A stretch of DNA of 64,000 bases from the NCBI GenBank assembly GCA_934667815.1, contig CAKUMO010000001.1, forward strand, positions 1-64,000. Reading direction: 5' to 3'. Below, one piece after another: positions 17,249 to 24,314 of the stretch. The notes under the pieces are model-generated. The model was not told where the DNA came from. It did not search any database and saw only the letters and a list, made by a program, of their open reading frames with translations. Position numbers and translations under genes: made by a program. The DNA comes from an uncultured Oscillospiraceae bacterium. GTDB lineage: Bacteria; Bacillota; Clostridia; Oscillospirales; Oscillospiraceae. Position 1 is the stretch's first letter. Every line of letters starts with the position of its first letter.

Positions 17249-17728
17249 ATGACACAGTTCGAGCAGGTCTACGAGACCTATTTCCGAGACGTCTACCGCT
17301 ATGCCCTCGCTCTGACGCGCGATGTGCAGACGGCGCAGGATGTCACGTCGGAGACGTTTTTGAAGGCGCTGGAATCCATCGACCGCTTCCGCGGTGAGTG
17401 CGACCTGCGCTTTTGGCTCTGCCGCATCGCGAAAAACTGCTACACCTCGCGCCTGCGCAAGGATAGCCGTCTGACCGAGCTGCCCGACGATCTGCCGCAG
17501 GACGGCGTACTCGAGGAGACCGCGCTGCGCACCGAGCTGTCCGAGCAGGCACAGGCAGCGCTGCACGCGCTGCCGGAACCATACAAAGAGGTGTTCATGC
17601 TGCGCGTCTACGGCGAATTGAGCTTCCGGCGCATCGCCGCGCTGTTCGGCAAGACGGAAAATTGGGCGTGTGTTGTCTTTTACCGCGCAAAAACCAAGCT
17701 CATCTCGAAAATGGAGGGATCAAAATGA
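17249..17728 (+). CDS. ECF-type RNA polymerase sigma factor
   Basis: A 159-residue sigma-70 family protein with only regions 2 and 4. Region 2 spans about 7-75 (YRYALALTRDVQTAQDVTSE is the DNA-melting helix area) and region 4 spans 105-155 with a helix-turn-helix around LSFRRIAALFGKTENWACV. It overlaps the anti-sigma gene by ATGA. ECF factors respond to envelope stress after release from the anti-sigma. The TGTAAG-N16-CGTCTA promoter just upstream suggests autoregulation. The signal is unknown; a cell-envelope or cationic-peptide stress role is inference from the family. Confidence 0.93.
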   Translation: MTQFEQVYETYFRDVYRYALALTRDVQTAQDVTSETFLKALESIDRFRGECDLRFWLCRIAKNCYTSRLRKDSRLTELPDDLPQDGVLEETALRTELSEQAQAALHALPEPYKEVFMLRVYGELSFRRIAALFGKTENWACVVFYRAKTKLISKMEGSK

Positions 17729-18597
17729 ATCTGCCCTGTTCCGTCATTGCGGATCTACTGCCGATTTACGCGGAAAATCTGGCGAGCACTGAGTCGCGCG
17801 CACTCGTGGAGGCACATTTGCAGACCTGCACGGACTGCCGCAAGCGCCTCGAAAAACTGAAAACGCCCGCCGCGCTGCCTGCGGCTGACCCCGCACCGCT
17901 GAAAAAGCTGCAGGGTGCGGTGCGCAGAAAGCGCCGCATTGCGGTGTGGCTGGCGGTGCTGTTGTCGCTGGCAGCGGCGGTCGCGGCGTTCGGAGCGCTG
18001 AGCACGCCGGAATTTCTGCCGCAGGAGCGCGCGGTTCGGCTGGAAACGCGTGCGGACGGCCTTGTGACCGTGGAATTTCTGCCCGGTGTGACCGGTTATG
18101 AGCTGACGCGCGAAACGCCGCCGGATTCCGACCGCGTGGATTACAGCATTTCTGCTTACACGACCGCGCTTTCGCGTCTGTTTGGGCGCGGCACGCCGCA
18201 GGAGATCGTCCTGAACCCGCAGCGCGAGACGCTCGGCACGGTCTATTACTGCGAAATGAACGGCAGTGACGACGTGGTGCTCTACGGTGCCATCGACGGT
18301 GGCCGCATCACGCTGCCGCGGCACGCGCTGGTGTTTTATGCGCTGCTGGCGCTGGCGGCGGCGGTCGCCGGCGGGCTTGTGACACTGATCTTCCGCAAAA
18401 ACGTTCGCCTGCGCGGCGTATTCCTCGATCTGACGCTGCTGCCCGCGTGCTATCTGGCCGCGCAGCTCTGCATTACGGGCATCCGGGTGCAAAGCTACAC
18501 GCTCACGCGCGATTTTCTCATCATTGCGCTGCTGACTGCACTGCTCTACGCCGCGTGCGTCCTGCTGCACCGCGGGGTTCTGAAGAAACGCGCATAA
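17725..18597 (+). CDS. Zinc-finger anti-sigma factor, membrane bound
   Basis: A 290-residue protein translationally coupled to the sigma gene (4-base overlap, GGAGGG before the ATG). The N-terminus has the zf-HC2 anti-sigma motif HLQTCTDC (H31, C35, C38) and holds the sigma factor in the cytoplasm. A membrane helix at about 72-93 follows, then an extracytoplasmic segment of about 120 residues without recognised enzyme motifs, and three further membrane helices near the C-terminus (about 205-285). Release by regulated proteolysis is typical, but the multi-helix C-terminus is longer than in RsiW, so sensing may differ. Confidence 0.85.
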   Translation: MNLPCSVIADLLPIYAENLASTESRALVEAHLQTCTDCRKRLEKLKTPAALPAADPAPLKKLQGAVRRKRRIAVWLAVLLSLAAAVAAFGALSTPEFLPQERAVRLETRADGLVTVEFLPGVTGYELTRETPPDSDRVDYSISAYTTALSRLFGRGTPQEIVLNPQRETLGTVYYCEMNGSDDVVLYGAIDGGRITLPRHALVFYALLALAAAVAGGLVTLIFRKNVRLRGVFLDLTLLPACYLAAQLCITGIRVQSYTLTRDFLIIALLTALLYAACVLLHRGVLKKRA

Positions 18598-18625
18598 AGC
18601 TGCCGGCAGCACGCTCACAGAAAAA

Positions 18626-18649
18626 CGGAGACACCCACGGGTGTCTCCG
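18626..18649. terminator. Left copy of a split bidirectional terminator
   Basis: CGGAGACACC-CACG-GGTGTCTCCG, preceded by AAAAA. An identical hairpin is at 18907-18930, followed by ATTTTT. The A-run outside this copy and the T-run outside the other are the two halves expected of one bidirectional terminator. Confidence 0.8.
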
Positions 18650-18906
18650 TTTCAGACTGTCAAAAAAGTCCGTAATCGTCAAAATCGATTCACGATTTCA
18701 TGGATTGTTGCTCTCGGGGCTGATTTACAAAAGTGGAGTATTCCAAACGATTCACTCTGAAAACCAGCTTGCTGAGCAAGAATTTTGACTTACTGCGCAA
18801 CTCACGCCCTACCGTACCTATGTACGCCGACGGGCGTGAGTTGCTTGTCTTACGAACTTTTTCGCAGTCTGGCAGCGTGCCGAAAAAGGGTTTTCGACAC
18901 GCTGAG
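18650..18906 (+). repeat. Terminator-associated element, family 1, copy A (257 bp)
   Basis: Begins TTTCAGACTGTCAAAAAAG and ends GACACGCTGAG, so the ends are imperfect inverted repeats of CAGNNTGTC type. Inside is a strong stem, CAACTCACGCCC against GGGCGTGAGTTG (about 18797-18842), with a nested CGTAC-CTAT-GTACG, and a second stem near the right end. It is about 85-90% similar by eye to the reverse complement of 40145-40398. It separates the convergent anti-sigma and ModE-like genes and is flanked by two identical hairpins. An open frame containing RNSRPTVPMYADGRELLV is kept in both copies but is probably not a gene. Confidence 0.85.
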
Positions 18907-18930
18907 CGGAGACACCCACGGGTGTCTCCG
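18907..18930. terminator. Right copy of the split bidirectional terminator
   Basis: Identical to 18626-18649 over 24 bases and followed by ATTTTT. The stop codon of the ModE-like gene (18937-18935) lies inside this T-run. Confidence 0.8.
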
Positions 18931-18934
18931 ATTT

Positions 18935-19285
18935 TTACAGGAATTCCCCGAATGCTTCTGTAAAAGTCTCGGCGGCGCAGCGGCGCAGCGCGGCGCAGTA
19001 GCGTTCATACGCGGCAAGCAGATTTTCTGCCTTTTGGGAAAGCGTCGCACCTCCTCCGTGCCTGCCGCCCGTGGTGGATTCCAGCAGCTTGAAGCCAAGG
19101 GCTTCCTCCGAATTTTTCACGATCGTCCACGCCTTGGAATAGGCCATGCCCATCGAGGCCGCAGCCGCGCGCAGCGACTTCAGCTCCCGCACACGGCGCA
19201 GCAGCTCCGCGATGCCCGGACCGAAGCACTTCTCGTCCGTGAACAGACGAATCGTCAAAACCGGCCGTAATTTCGTATTTTCCAT
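18935..19285 (-). CDS. ModE-like winged-helix regulator (LysR-type DNA-binding domain)
   Basis: A 116-residue regulator consisting of the ModE N-terminal winged helix-turn-helix only: LRAAAASMGMAYSKAWTIVK is the recognition segment, followed by the wing LLESTTGGRHGGGATLS. The molybdate-binding TOBE domains of full ModE are absent. It is divergent from yqeC-yqeB-selD, a maturation cluster for selenium-dependent molybdenum hydroxylases, and so probably controls it. The start at 19285 lies only 6 bases after the -10 box TATACT, so the transcript may be leaderless; no Shine-Dalgarno site is present. It is convergent with the anti-sigma gene across repeat copy A. Confidence 0.85.
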   Translation of the reverse strand: MENTKLRPVLTIRLFTDEKCFGPGIAELLRRVRELKSLRAAAASMGMAYSKAWTIVKNSEEALGFKLLESTTGGRHGGGATLSQKAENLLAAYERYCAALRRCAAETFTEAFGEFL

Positions 19286-19291
19286 AAAAAT

Positions 19292-19320
19292 AGTATAACA
19301 CACGGCGTTCTGTTCGTCAA
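19292..19320 (-). promoter_or_regulatory. Promoter of the ModE-like gene, probably leaderless
   Basis: On the minus strand TTGACG (19320-19315), 17 bases, then TATACT (19297-19292). The predicted start site coincides with the ATG at 19285. Confidence 0.75.
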
Positions 19321-19326
19321 TCCCGG

Positions 19327-19355
19327 TTGACGAATGCGCGTTCGCATGTTATTCT
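19327..19355 (+). promoter_or_regulatory. Promoter of yqeC-yqeB-selD
   Basis: TTGACG (19327-19332), 17 bases, TATTCT (19350-19355). Its -35 box lies 6 bases from the -35 box of the divergent regulator promoter. Confidence 0.75.
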
Positions 19356-19369
19356 ATATATAGAATAAC
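19348..19369. promoter_or_regulatory. Perfect 22-bp palindromic operator over the yqeC -10 and start site
   Basis: The half-site GTTATTCTATA is followed immediately by its exact reverse complement. It covers the -10 box and predicted start site, so a bound protein would repress. The TAT-rich symmetric form resembles ModE boxes, and the ModE-like gene is adjacent. GTTATACTAT at the regulator's own -10 resembles one half-site, hinting at autoregulation. Confidence 0.75.
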
Positions 19370-19382
19370 GAGGAGGCACAGT

Positions 19383-20033
19383 ATGACGAGCTTTGCAGAC
19401 GCGCTTCAAATCACGCGCGGTGTGACCGCGATCATCGGCGGCGGCGGAAAAACGTCGCTGCTGTACCGGCTGGCGGACGAGCTTCGCACGCGCGGCAGCG
19501 TGATCGTCGCCACCTCCACGCACATCTGGCCTCCTGCGCATCTGCCCTTTTCCGAGAGGGCGGGCAGAGTTCTGGACGTGTTATGCGTCGGAACGCCCGG
19601 TGACTCCGGTAAGCTCGCCGCGCCCGCGCAGAGCTTTTCCGAGTTGGCGCGGCTGGCGGATTTTGTGCTTGTCGAGGCCGACGGCTCCGCCGGGCGACCA
19701 TTAAAAGCGCATTTGCCGCACGAGCCGGTCGTTCCGGAGAACGCCGGGCAGACGATTGCCGTGGTCGGCCTTTCCGGTTTCGGAAAACCGATCTGCGAGG
19801 CAGCGCACCGGCCGGAGCGCTTTGCCGCGCTTGCGGGCGCGGCGATCACGGATGCAGCTACGCCGGAGATGGCGGCGCGGGTTCTGAACGCCGAGGCGCT
19901 GCACACGCGCGTACTGCTGAATCAGGCCGACGCACCCGGGGGCATTGAGGCCGCAAAACAACTTATCAAACTGCTAAACTGTCCTGTTATCACTGCTTCA
20001 TTGCAAAAAGGAGAGATCATATGCTCGTTCTGA
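19383..20033 (+). CDS. yqeC: YqeC-like selenium-dependent hydroxylase accessory ATP-binding protein
   Basis: A 216-residue P-loop protein: IIGGGGKTSLLYRLADEL holds the phosphate-binding loop at 19-25, followed by VATSTHIWPP and the LVEADGSAGRPLK motif near residue 100. YqeC occurs in genomes with selenium-dependent molybdenum hydroxylases such as xanthine dehydrogenase relatives, together with YqeB and an orphan SelD. Its exact biochemical step is unknown. GAGGAGG precedes the ATG. It overlaps yqeB by 13 bases and is under the palindromic operator at 19348-19369. Confidence 0.88.
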   Translation: MTSFADALQITRGVTAIIGGGGKTSLLYRLADELRTRGSVIVATSTHIWPPAHLPFSERAGRVLDVLCVGTPGDSGKLAAPAQSFSELARLADFVLVEADGSAGRPLKAHLPHEPVVPENAGQTIAVVGLSGFGKPICEAAHRPERFAALAGAAITDAATPEMAARVLNAEALHTRVLLNQADAPGGIEAAKQLIKLLNCPVITASLQKGEIICSF

Positions 20034-20815
20034 TTCGCGGCGCGGGCGACCTTGCCTCCGGCATCGCGCTGCGCCTGCACCACGCGCACATGCAGATCGT
20101 CATGACCGATCTGCCGCACCCGACGGCCATCCGCCGCACGGTCTGCTTTTCGCAGGCGCTGCTGTTCGGCACGATGCAGGTTGAGGATGTGACTGCCGAG
20201 CGCGCCGAACGCGTCGAGGACGTCAAAAATATTCTTTCACGCGGCAATATTGCCGTCCTGGCCGACCCGGAGGCCGCCTGCATCGCGCAGTTAAAGCCTG
20301 ACGCGGTCGTGGATGCGATCTTGGCCAAGCGCAACCTCGGCACGCGCATCACCGACGCGCCCTGTGTCGTCGGCGTGGGGCCGGGCTTTACCGCAGGTGT
20401 GGACTGTCATGCGGCGGTCGAAACCATGCGTGGGCATTATCTCGGCCGCGTCATCACGCACGGCTCGCCCATCCCGAACACGAACATTCCCGGCCTGATC
20501 GGCGGCTTCGCTGGGGAGCGCGTTCTGCGTGCGCCTGCCGACGGTATTTTCCACCAGCTACTGGACATTGGCGCGAAGGTCAGGGCCGGGGACGCCGCCG
20601 GCGAGGTAGACAGTGTGCCGATGCTCTGCCACATTGACGGCGTGCTGCGCGGAATTCTGGCTGACGGCACGCCCGTGCACAGGGGCATGAAGTCCGGTGA
20701 CGTCGATCCGCGCGGCGAAACGGCCTATTGCGATACGGTTTCTGACAAGGCGCTTGCCGTTGGCGGCGGCGTATTACAGGCGATTTTACAATTCACAAGG
20801 ATTCTGGAGGGATGA
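20021..20815 (+). CDS. yqeB: YqeB-like selenium-dependent molybdenum hydroxylase maturation protein
   Basis: A 264-residue protein of the EF2563/YqeB family. It starts with a Rossmann-like loop (LIRGAGDLASGIALRL). Its second half holds a biotinyl/lipoyl-like beta-barrel segment (ADGIFHQLLDIGAKVRAGD) near residues 180-210. The family co-occurs strictly with SelD and molybdenum hydroxylases and is thought to help install the labile selenium ligand. The start overlaps yqeC with AAAGGAGAGATCAT upstream, so the two are translationally coupled. selD follows after one base. Confidence 0.88.
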   Translation: MLVLIRGAGDLASGIALRLHHAHMQIVMTDLPHPTAIRRTVCFSQALLFGTMQVEDVTAERAERVEDVKNILSRGNIAVLADPEAACIAQLKPDAVVDAILAKRNLGTRITDAPCVVGVGPGFTAGVDCHAAVETMRGHYLGRVITHGSPIPNTNIPGLIGGFAGERVLRAPADGIFHQLLDIGAKVRAGDAAGEVDSVPMLCHIDGVLRGILADGTPVHRGMKSGDVDPRGETAYCDTVSDKALAVGGGVLQAILQFTRILEG

Positions 20816-20816
20816 C

Positions 20817-21851
20817 ATGGAGGACATCAAGCTGACCAAACTGGCAAAATGCGCCGGCTGCGGCGCGAAGGTGGGCGCGGGCGTGCTGGCCAAGCTGCTC
20901 GACGGCATCCGCGTGCACTCCGACCCGAATCTGCTTGTCGGTTTCGACAAGTCGGACGATGCGTCGGTCTATAAGATCACGGACGATCTCGCCCTCGTGC
21001 AGACCGTGGATTTCTTCCCGCCGATCGCCGACGACCCCTATACCTTCGGGCAGATCGCCGCGACGAACGCACTTTCTGACATCTACGCGATGGGCGGCGA
21101 ACCAAAGCTGGCGCTGAACATCATGGCCGTGCCGGACAGTCTGCCCAAGGAGGCCGTCCACGCGCTGCTGCGCGGCGGCTATGACAAGGTCTACGAGGCC
21201 GGTGCAATCATCACGGGCGGCCACAGCATTCTGGATGACGAACCGAAGTACGGCCTCGCGGTTACGGGCTTTGTCCATCCGGACAAGCTCCTGACCAACT
21301 CCGGCGCGAAGCCCGGCGATGTGCTGTTCCTGACCAAGCCGCTGGGCGTGGGCATTTTGACCACGGCGGCCAAGGCCGAGCTGCTCGAGCACGAGATTGA
21401 AGAACGCGTAACAAAGCTTATGACGACGCTCAACAAGGGCGCGCGCGACGTGATGGTCAACTACCGCGTCCATGCCTGCACGGATGTGACGGGCTTCAGC
21501 CTGATGGGGCACGGTCTGGAAATGGCGCAGGGGAGTGACACCGAGCTGCATATTGACACGTCAAGGATCGATTTTCTGCCGCGTGCGCTGGAATTTGCCG
21601 ACATGGGCATCCTGCCCGCCGGGGTCTACCGCAACCGTAATTTTGCCGAGCCGTTTGTGGACGCGGGCGAGGTGCCACTCAATGTGCAGGACGCGTTATA
21701 TGATCCTCAAACCTCGGGCGGCCTGCTCATCGCGGTCGATCCGGCGGACGCCGAGGCGCTGTATGCCGGCCTGCGGGAGGCCGTTCCTTCGGCGCAGCGC
21801 ATCGGTACGGTCGAGCCTTACCGCGGCGGTGCGCGGATTATCCTGAAATAA
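20817..21851 (+). CDS. selD: Selenide, water dikinase
   Basis: A 344-residue enzyme making selenophosphate from selenide and ATP. The catalytic segment LAKCAGCGAKVG carries C15 and K18, so this is a cysteine rather than a selenocysteine version. The ATP/Mg motif SDDASVYKI-TDDLALVQTVDFF follows, and the C-terminal glycine motif is QTSGGLLIAV. No selA, selB or selC is seen here. With yqeC and yqeB it forms the known orphan-SelD module for selenium-dependent molybdenum hydroxylases. The ATG at 20817 with GGAGGGATGAC was chosen over longer in-frame starts. Confidence 0.95.
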   Translation: MEDIKLTKLAKCAGCGAKVGAGVLAKLLDGIRVHSDPNLLVGFDKSDDASVYKITDDLALVQTVDFFPPIADDPYTFGQIAATNALSDIYAMGGEPKLALNIMAVPDSLPKEAVHALLRGGYDKVYEAGAIITGGHSILDDEPKYGLAVTGFVHPDKLLTNSGAKPGDVLFLTKPLGVGILTTAAKAELLEHEIEERVTKLMTTLNKGARDVMVNYRVHACTDVTGFSLMGHGLEMAQGSDTELHIDTSRIDFLPRALEFADMGILPAGVYRNRNFAEPFVDAGEVPLNVQDALYDPQTSGGLLIAVDPADAEALYAGLREAVPSAQRIGTVEPYRGGARIILK

Positions 21852-21869
21852 TCGGACGGAGGTGTCTTT

Positions 21870-22646
21870 ATGGCGACAACGCGCGGGAGACGCGTGCGCT
21901 CCATTGAAAAATCCATCGAGTTGCTCGACTGCTTCTGGCAGGTGCGGCGGCCGCTGTCGCTCAGTGAACTGGAGCACATGACAGGCTGGGCCAAGAGCAC
22001 GATCCACGGCCTGCTGGCCTCAATGCTGGACTCGGCCGTGGTTGAGCAGAATGCGACCGACGGAAAATACCGGCTGGGCTACCACCTTTTTGAGCTGGGC
22101 AGCGCGGTCAATCAGGGCTGGAACGTGCCGGAGATCTGCAAGCCGCACTTGCAGGGGATCGTTGACCGGCTGCACGAGTCGGCGTATCTGGCGCGGCTTT
22201 CGGGCGACGAGCTGATTCTGGTCGATTGTGAGGAGCCGCACACGAGCTTCCGTGTTGCCTCCGAGGCCGGGACGCGCCTGCCGCTGCATTGCACGTCACA
22301 GGGTAAAATTATCCTTGCGAACCGTCCTGCCAGCGAGGTCGGCGCACTGCTGCGCCGCCGCGAACTGCGCGCGTACACCAATGCGACCGTGACGGACCTG
22401 CAGGCGCTTCTGGACGCGCTGCCTGCGCTGCGCCGCGCGGGCTACGCCGAGGAGCGCGAGGAATACCGTCTGGGGCTGCAATCCGTCGCCGCGCCGATCT
22501 TCGACAGCCGCCGCGAATGCAGCTATGCCATCGGCGTGATCTGCATGGCGACGGTCAGCGAGGAGACCTTCGCCAAAATGCGCACGGCTGTCGCTGCGGC
22601 GGCCGCCGCCGTTTCTGCTGAGCTGGGCTGGACGGGGCAGGGGTAA
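21870..22646 (+). CDS. IclR-family transcriptional regulator
   Basis: A 258-residue repressor or activator: an N-terminal winged helix (residues 10-70; SIEKSIELLDCFWQ, then LSELEHMTGWAKSTIHGLL) and a C-terminal effector-binding domain with LHCTSQGKIILAN and the conserved GLQSVAAPIFD segment. It follows selD by 18 bases in the same direction and has CGGAGG upstream, so it may be in the selD operon. Purine, allantoin or aromatic breakdown are common IclR targets; here a link to molybdenum hydroxylase substrates is a guess. Confidence 0.9.
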   Translation: MATTRGRRVRSIEKSIELLDCFWQVRRPLSLSELEHMTGWAKSTIHGLLASMLDSAVVEQNATDGKYRLGYHLFELGSAVNQGWNVPEICKPHLQGIVDRLHESAYLARLSGDELILVDCEEPHTSFRVASEAGTRLPLHCTSQGKIILANRPASEVGALLRRRELRAYTNATVTDLQALLDALPALRRAGYAEEREEYRLGLQSVAAPIFDSRRECSYAIGVICMATVSEETFAKMRTAVAAAAAAVSAELGWTGQG

Positions 22647-22897
22647 ACAAAATCCTGTGGCAGCGGTTGTAATTTTGACTCATTTCGTATAAAATATGTA
22701 AGGGCGGGCAAAGTCTGCCCGCCCGTCCCGGGATTCGCATCGACCGCGCGATACGCTTGACACAAATCTATGGAATCCGCTCGATCCGGTTTGGCCGTCC
22801 TGATCGCACCTGTACACAATGTCGCGTTTCCGATCCGTGTCCGAGCCTAGTATGGCCGTTTCCGGAACAATTATTGCATTTTTTGAGGTGGGAAATT
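22647..22897 (+). other. Gene-free stretch between iclR-type gene and bofA
   Basis: Contains GGGCGGGCAAAGTCTGCCCGCCC (about 22703-22725), a likely terminator stem without a T-run, then about 140 bases with no recognised motif, and finally the GAGGTGG ribosome-binding site of bofA. Confidence 0.5.
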
Positions 22898-23158
22898 ATG
22901 GAAAATATCATTGCCGTCGTCGTGACCGTCGCGGCCGTTGCGCTGCTTATCAAGCTGCTGAGCACGCCCATCCGCTGGATCTGGAAGATCTGCATCAACA
23001 CGGCGGCGGGCTGCATTTTGCTGATGCTGTCGAATCTCCTTGCGGAGTTGACGGGTTTCTGGTTTTACATCGACATCAACTTCCTGCACGGCTGTCTGGT
23101 CGGCTTCCTTGGCCTGCCGGGCTATGTGCTGGCGCTGCTGCATCAGATTTTCTTCTGA
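22898..23158 (+). CDS. bofA: Pro-sigma-K processing inhibitor BofA family protein
   Basis: An 86-residue integral membrane protein with two hydrophobic segments (about residues 3-25 and 30-45) and the BofA C-terminal motif FLHGCLVGFLGLPGYVLALL. In Bacillus, BofA holds the SpoIVFB protease inactive in the outer forespore membrane until sigma-K is needed. In Clostridia its role is less certain. The start at 22898 has GAGGTGG upstream. It is followed by a hairpin terminator at 23171-23194. Confidence 0.85.
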   Translation: MENIIAVVVTVAAVALLIKLLSTPIRWIWKICINTAAGCILLMLSNLLAELTGFWFYIDINFLHGCLVGFLGLPGYVLALLHQIFF

Positions 23159-23170
23159 TTTATGTAAAAA

Positions 23171-23194
23171 GACGCTGCGAGTGCAGCGTCCTTT
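23171..23194. terminator. Bidirectional terminator between bofA and degV
   Basis: GACGCTGC-GAGT-GCAGCGTC with AAAAA before and CTTTT after. This convergent junction carries no repeat element, which makes it a useful comparison with 18.6, 35.3, 40.1 and 63.1 kb. Confidence 0.8.
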
Positions 23195-23219
23195 TGCGGT
23201 ATATATTCTCCCGCGATGG

Positions 23220-24107
23220 TCAATGTGAGCGCACATCGCTGTCGCCGAGGAAAAACAGCGCGACCGTGCCGGGGCCGACATGTGCGCCTGTTACCGGCTC
23301 GTAGCAGACCGTCAGAATTTCCTTCGGCGGGTTGTTTTCCCGCAGCAGCGCCGCAAGCTGCGCCGCGCCCTCGGGGTTGTCCGCGTGGGCGATGCCGACG
23401 ATCTGCTTTTCCGGCTCACGTACCTCCGCGTCATAGCGTTCGGCCAGCGCTTTGAGCGCACGGGCGCTGCCGCGTACCTTTTCTGCGGTCACGATCTGCC
23501 CAAGCTCGTTGCCCTTGAGAATGGGCTTGATGTTCAGCACCGTGCCGAGGATGCGCGCGGCGTTGGACAGACGTCCGGTGCGCTGCAAATGCTTCAGGCT
23601 GTCCACGGTGAACACCTGACAGATGCGCGGGCGCAGCGCCTCGAGCGCGGCGTAGCACTCGTCAATGCTCTTGCCCTGTCGCCGCCACTCGGCCGCGTAC
23701 AGAACCGCAAGCCCCTCGCCCAGAGAGGCCCCCATGGTGTCAAACATCAGAAATTTGCGCTCGGGGTAGGCTTCCTCAAGCATCTGCTTTGCGATCTGTG
23801 AGGAATGGTACGAGCCGCTGATGCCCGAGGACATGCCGACGTACAGCACGTCCTTGCCGGCCTTTGCATACGGCTCGATGAGGTCAAAATACGTCTGCGG
23901 CGCGATCTGAGAGGTGTTGTAGAGCTTGCCCTCCCGAATCTCGTCATAATAGGTCTTGCTGTCAAAATGCTCAATGTCCGTGCAGCTCAGCTGCTGCGCA
24001 CTGTTTTCGCGTGGGTAGTAGGTGAAGGGGACCAGACGGATCTCTTCCGGTGCCAGAAGGCTCTGCGGCAGATTGCAGGAGGTGTCGGACAGGATAATAA
24101 AGCTCAT
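23220..24107 (-). CDS. DegV family fatty-acid-binding protein
   Basis: A 295-residue two-domain protein. Domain 1 starts FIILSDTSCNLP and includes YNTSQIAPQTYFDL and the fatty-acid site loop GMSSGISGSYHSS. Domain 2 contains VDSLKHLQRTGRLSNAARILG and ends VGPGTVALFFLG. DegV (FakB) proteins bind fatty acids and pass them to the FakA kinase; a FakA-like DAK2 protein is encoded at 33473-35134. The ATG at 24107 was chosen because the SDTS motif should sit near the N-terminus; the ribosome-binding site is weak. Confidence 0.9.
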   Translation of the reverse strand: MSFIILSDTSCNLPQSLLAPEEIRLVPFTYYPRENSAQQLSCTDIEHFDSKTYYDEIREGKLYNTSQIAPQTYFDLIEPYAKAGKDVLYVGMSSGISGSYHSSQIAKQMLEEAYPERKFLMFDTMGASLGEGLAVLYAAEWRRQGKSIDECYAALEALRPRICQVFTVDSLKHLQRTGRLSNAARILGTVLNIKPILKGNELGQIVTAEKVRGSARALKALAERYDAEVREPEKQIVGIAHADNPEGAAQLAALLRENNPPKEILTVCYEPVTGAHVGPGTVALFFLGDSDVRSH

Positions 24108-24224
24108 GGGATCACTCGTTTCTCTGTAATGCACGGGCGCAGACCCGATGTGCAGAGCATACCCCAAGACCGCCAAAAAGTCACACCACTTTCCCGGGGC
24201 TGGCCTCTACGGGCGCGGGAACGG

Positions 24225-24309
24225 GACTCTACTGGCAGTAGAGTCCTTGCGTAGCAAGGGTTTGCAAGGAAAGACAGGCCCGCAGCGCTTGCAGACGCTG
24301 CGGGTCTGT
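24225..24309 (-). terminator. Hairpin array after spoIVA
   Basis: ACAGGCCCGCAGCG (24274-24287) pairs with CGCTGCGGGTCTGT (24296-24309), directly after the spoIVA stop. Two smaller stems follow on the minus strand: CCTTGC-GTA-GCAAGG, and GGACTCTAC-TGGCA-GTAGAGTCC at 24226-24248. T-runs are poor. Confidence 0.6.
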
Positions 24310-24314
24310 TAATT

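Noticed and set aside
18650-18906. Group IIC intron or attC cassette inserted at a terminator
   Set aside because: Too short, no reverse transcriptase or domain V-like end seen, and the duplicated flanking hairpins do not fit either.
20817-20870. Selenocysteine codon in selD
   Set aside because: The active-site position reads TGC (Cys15); no in-frame TGA is present.
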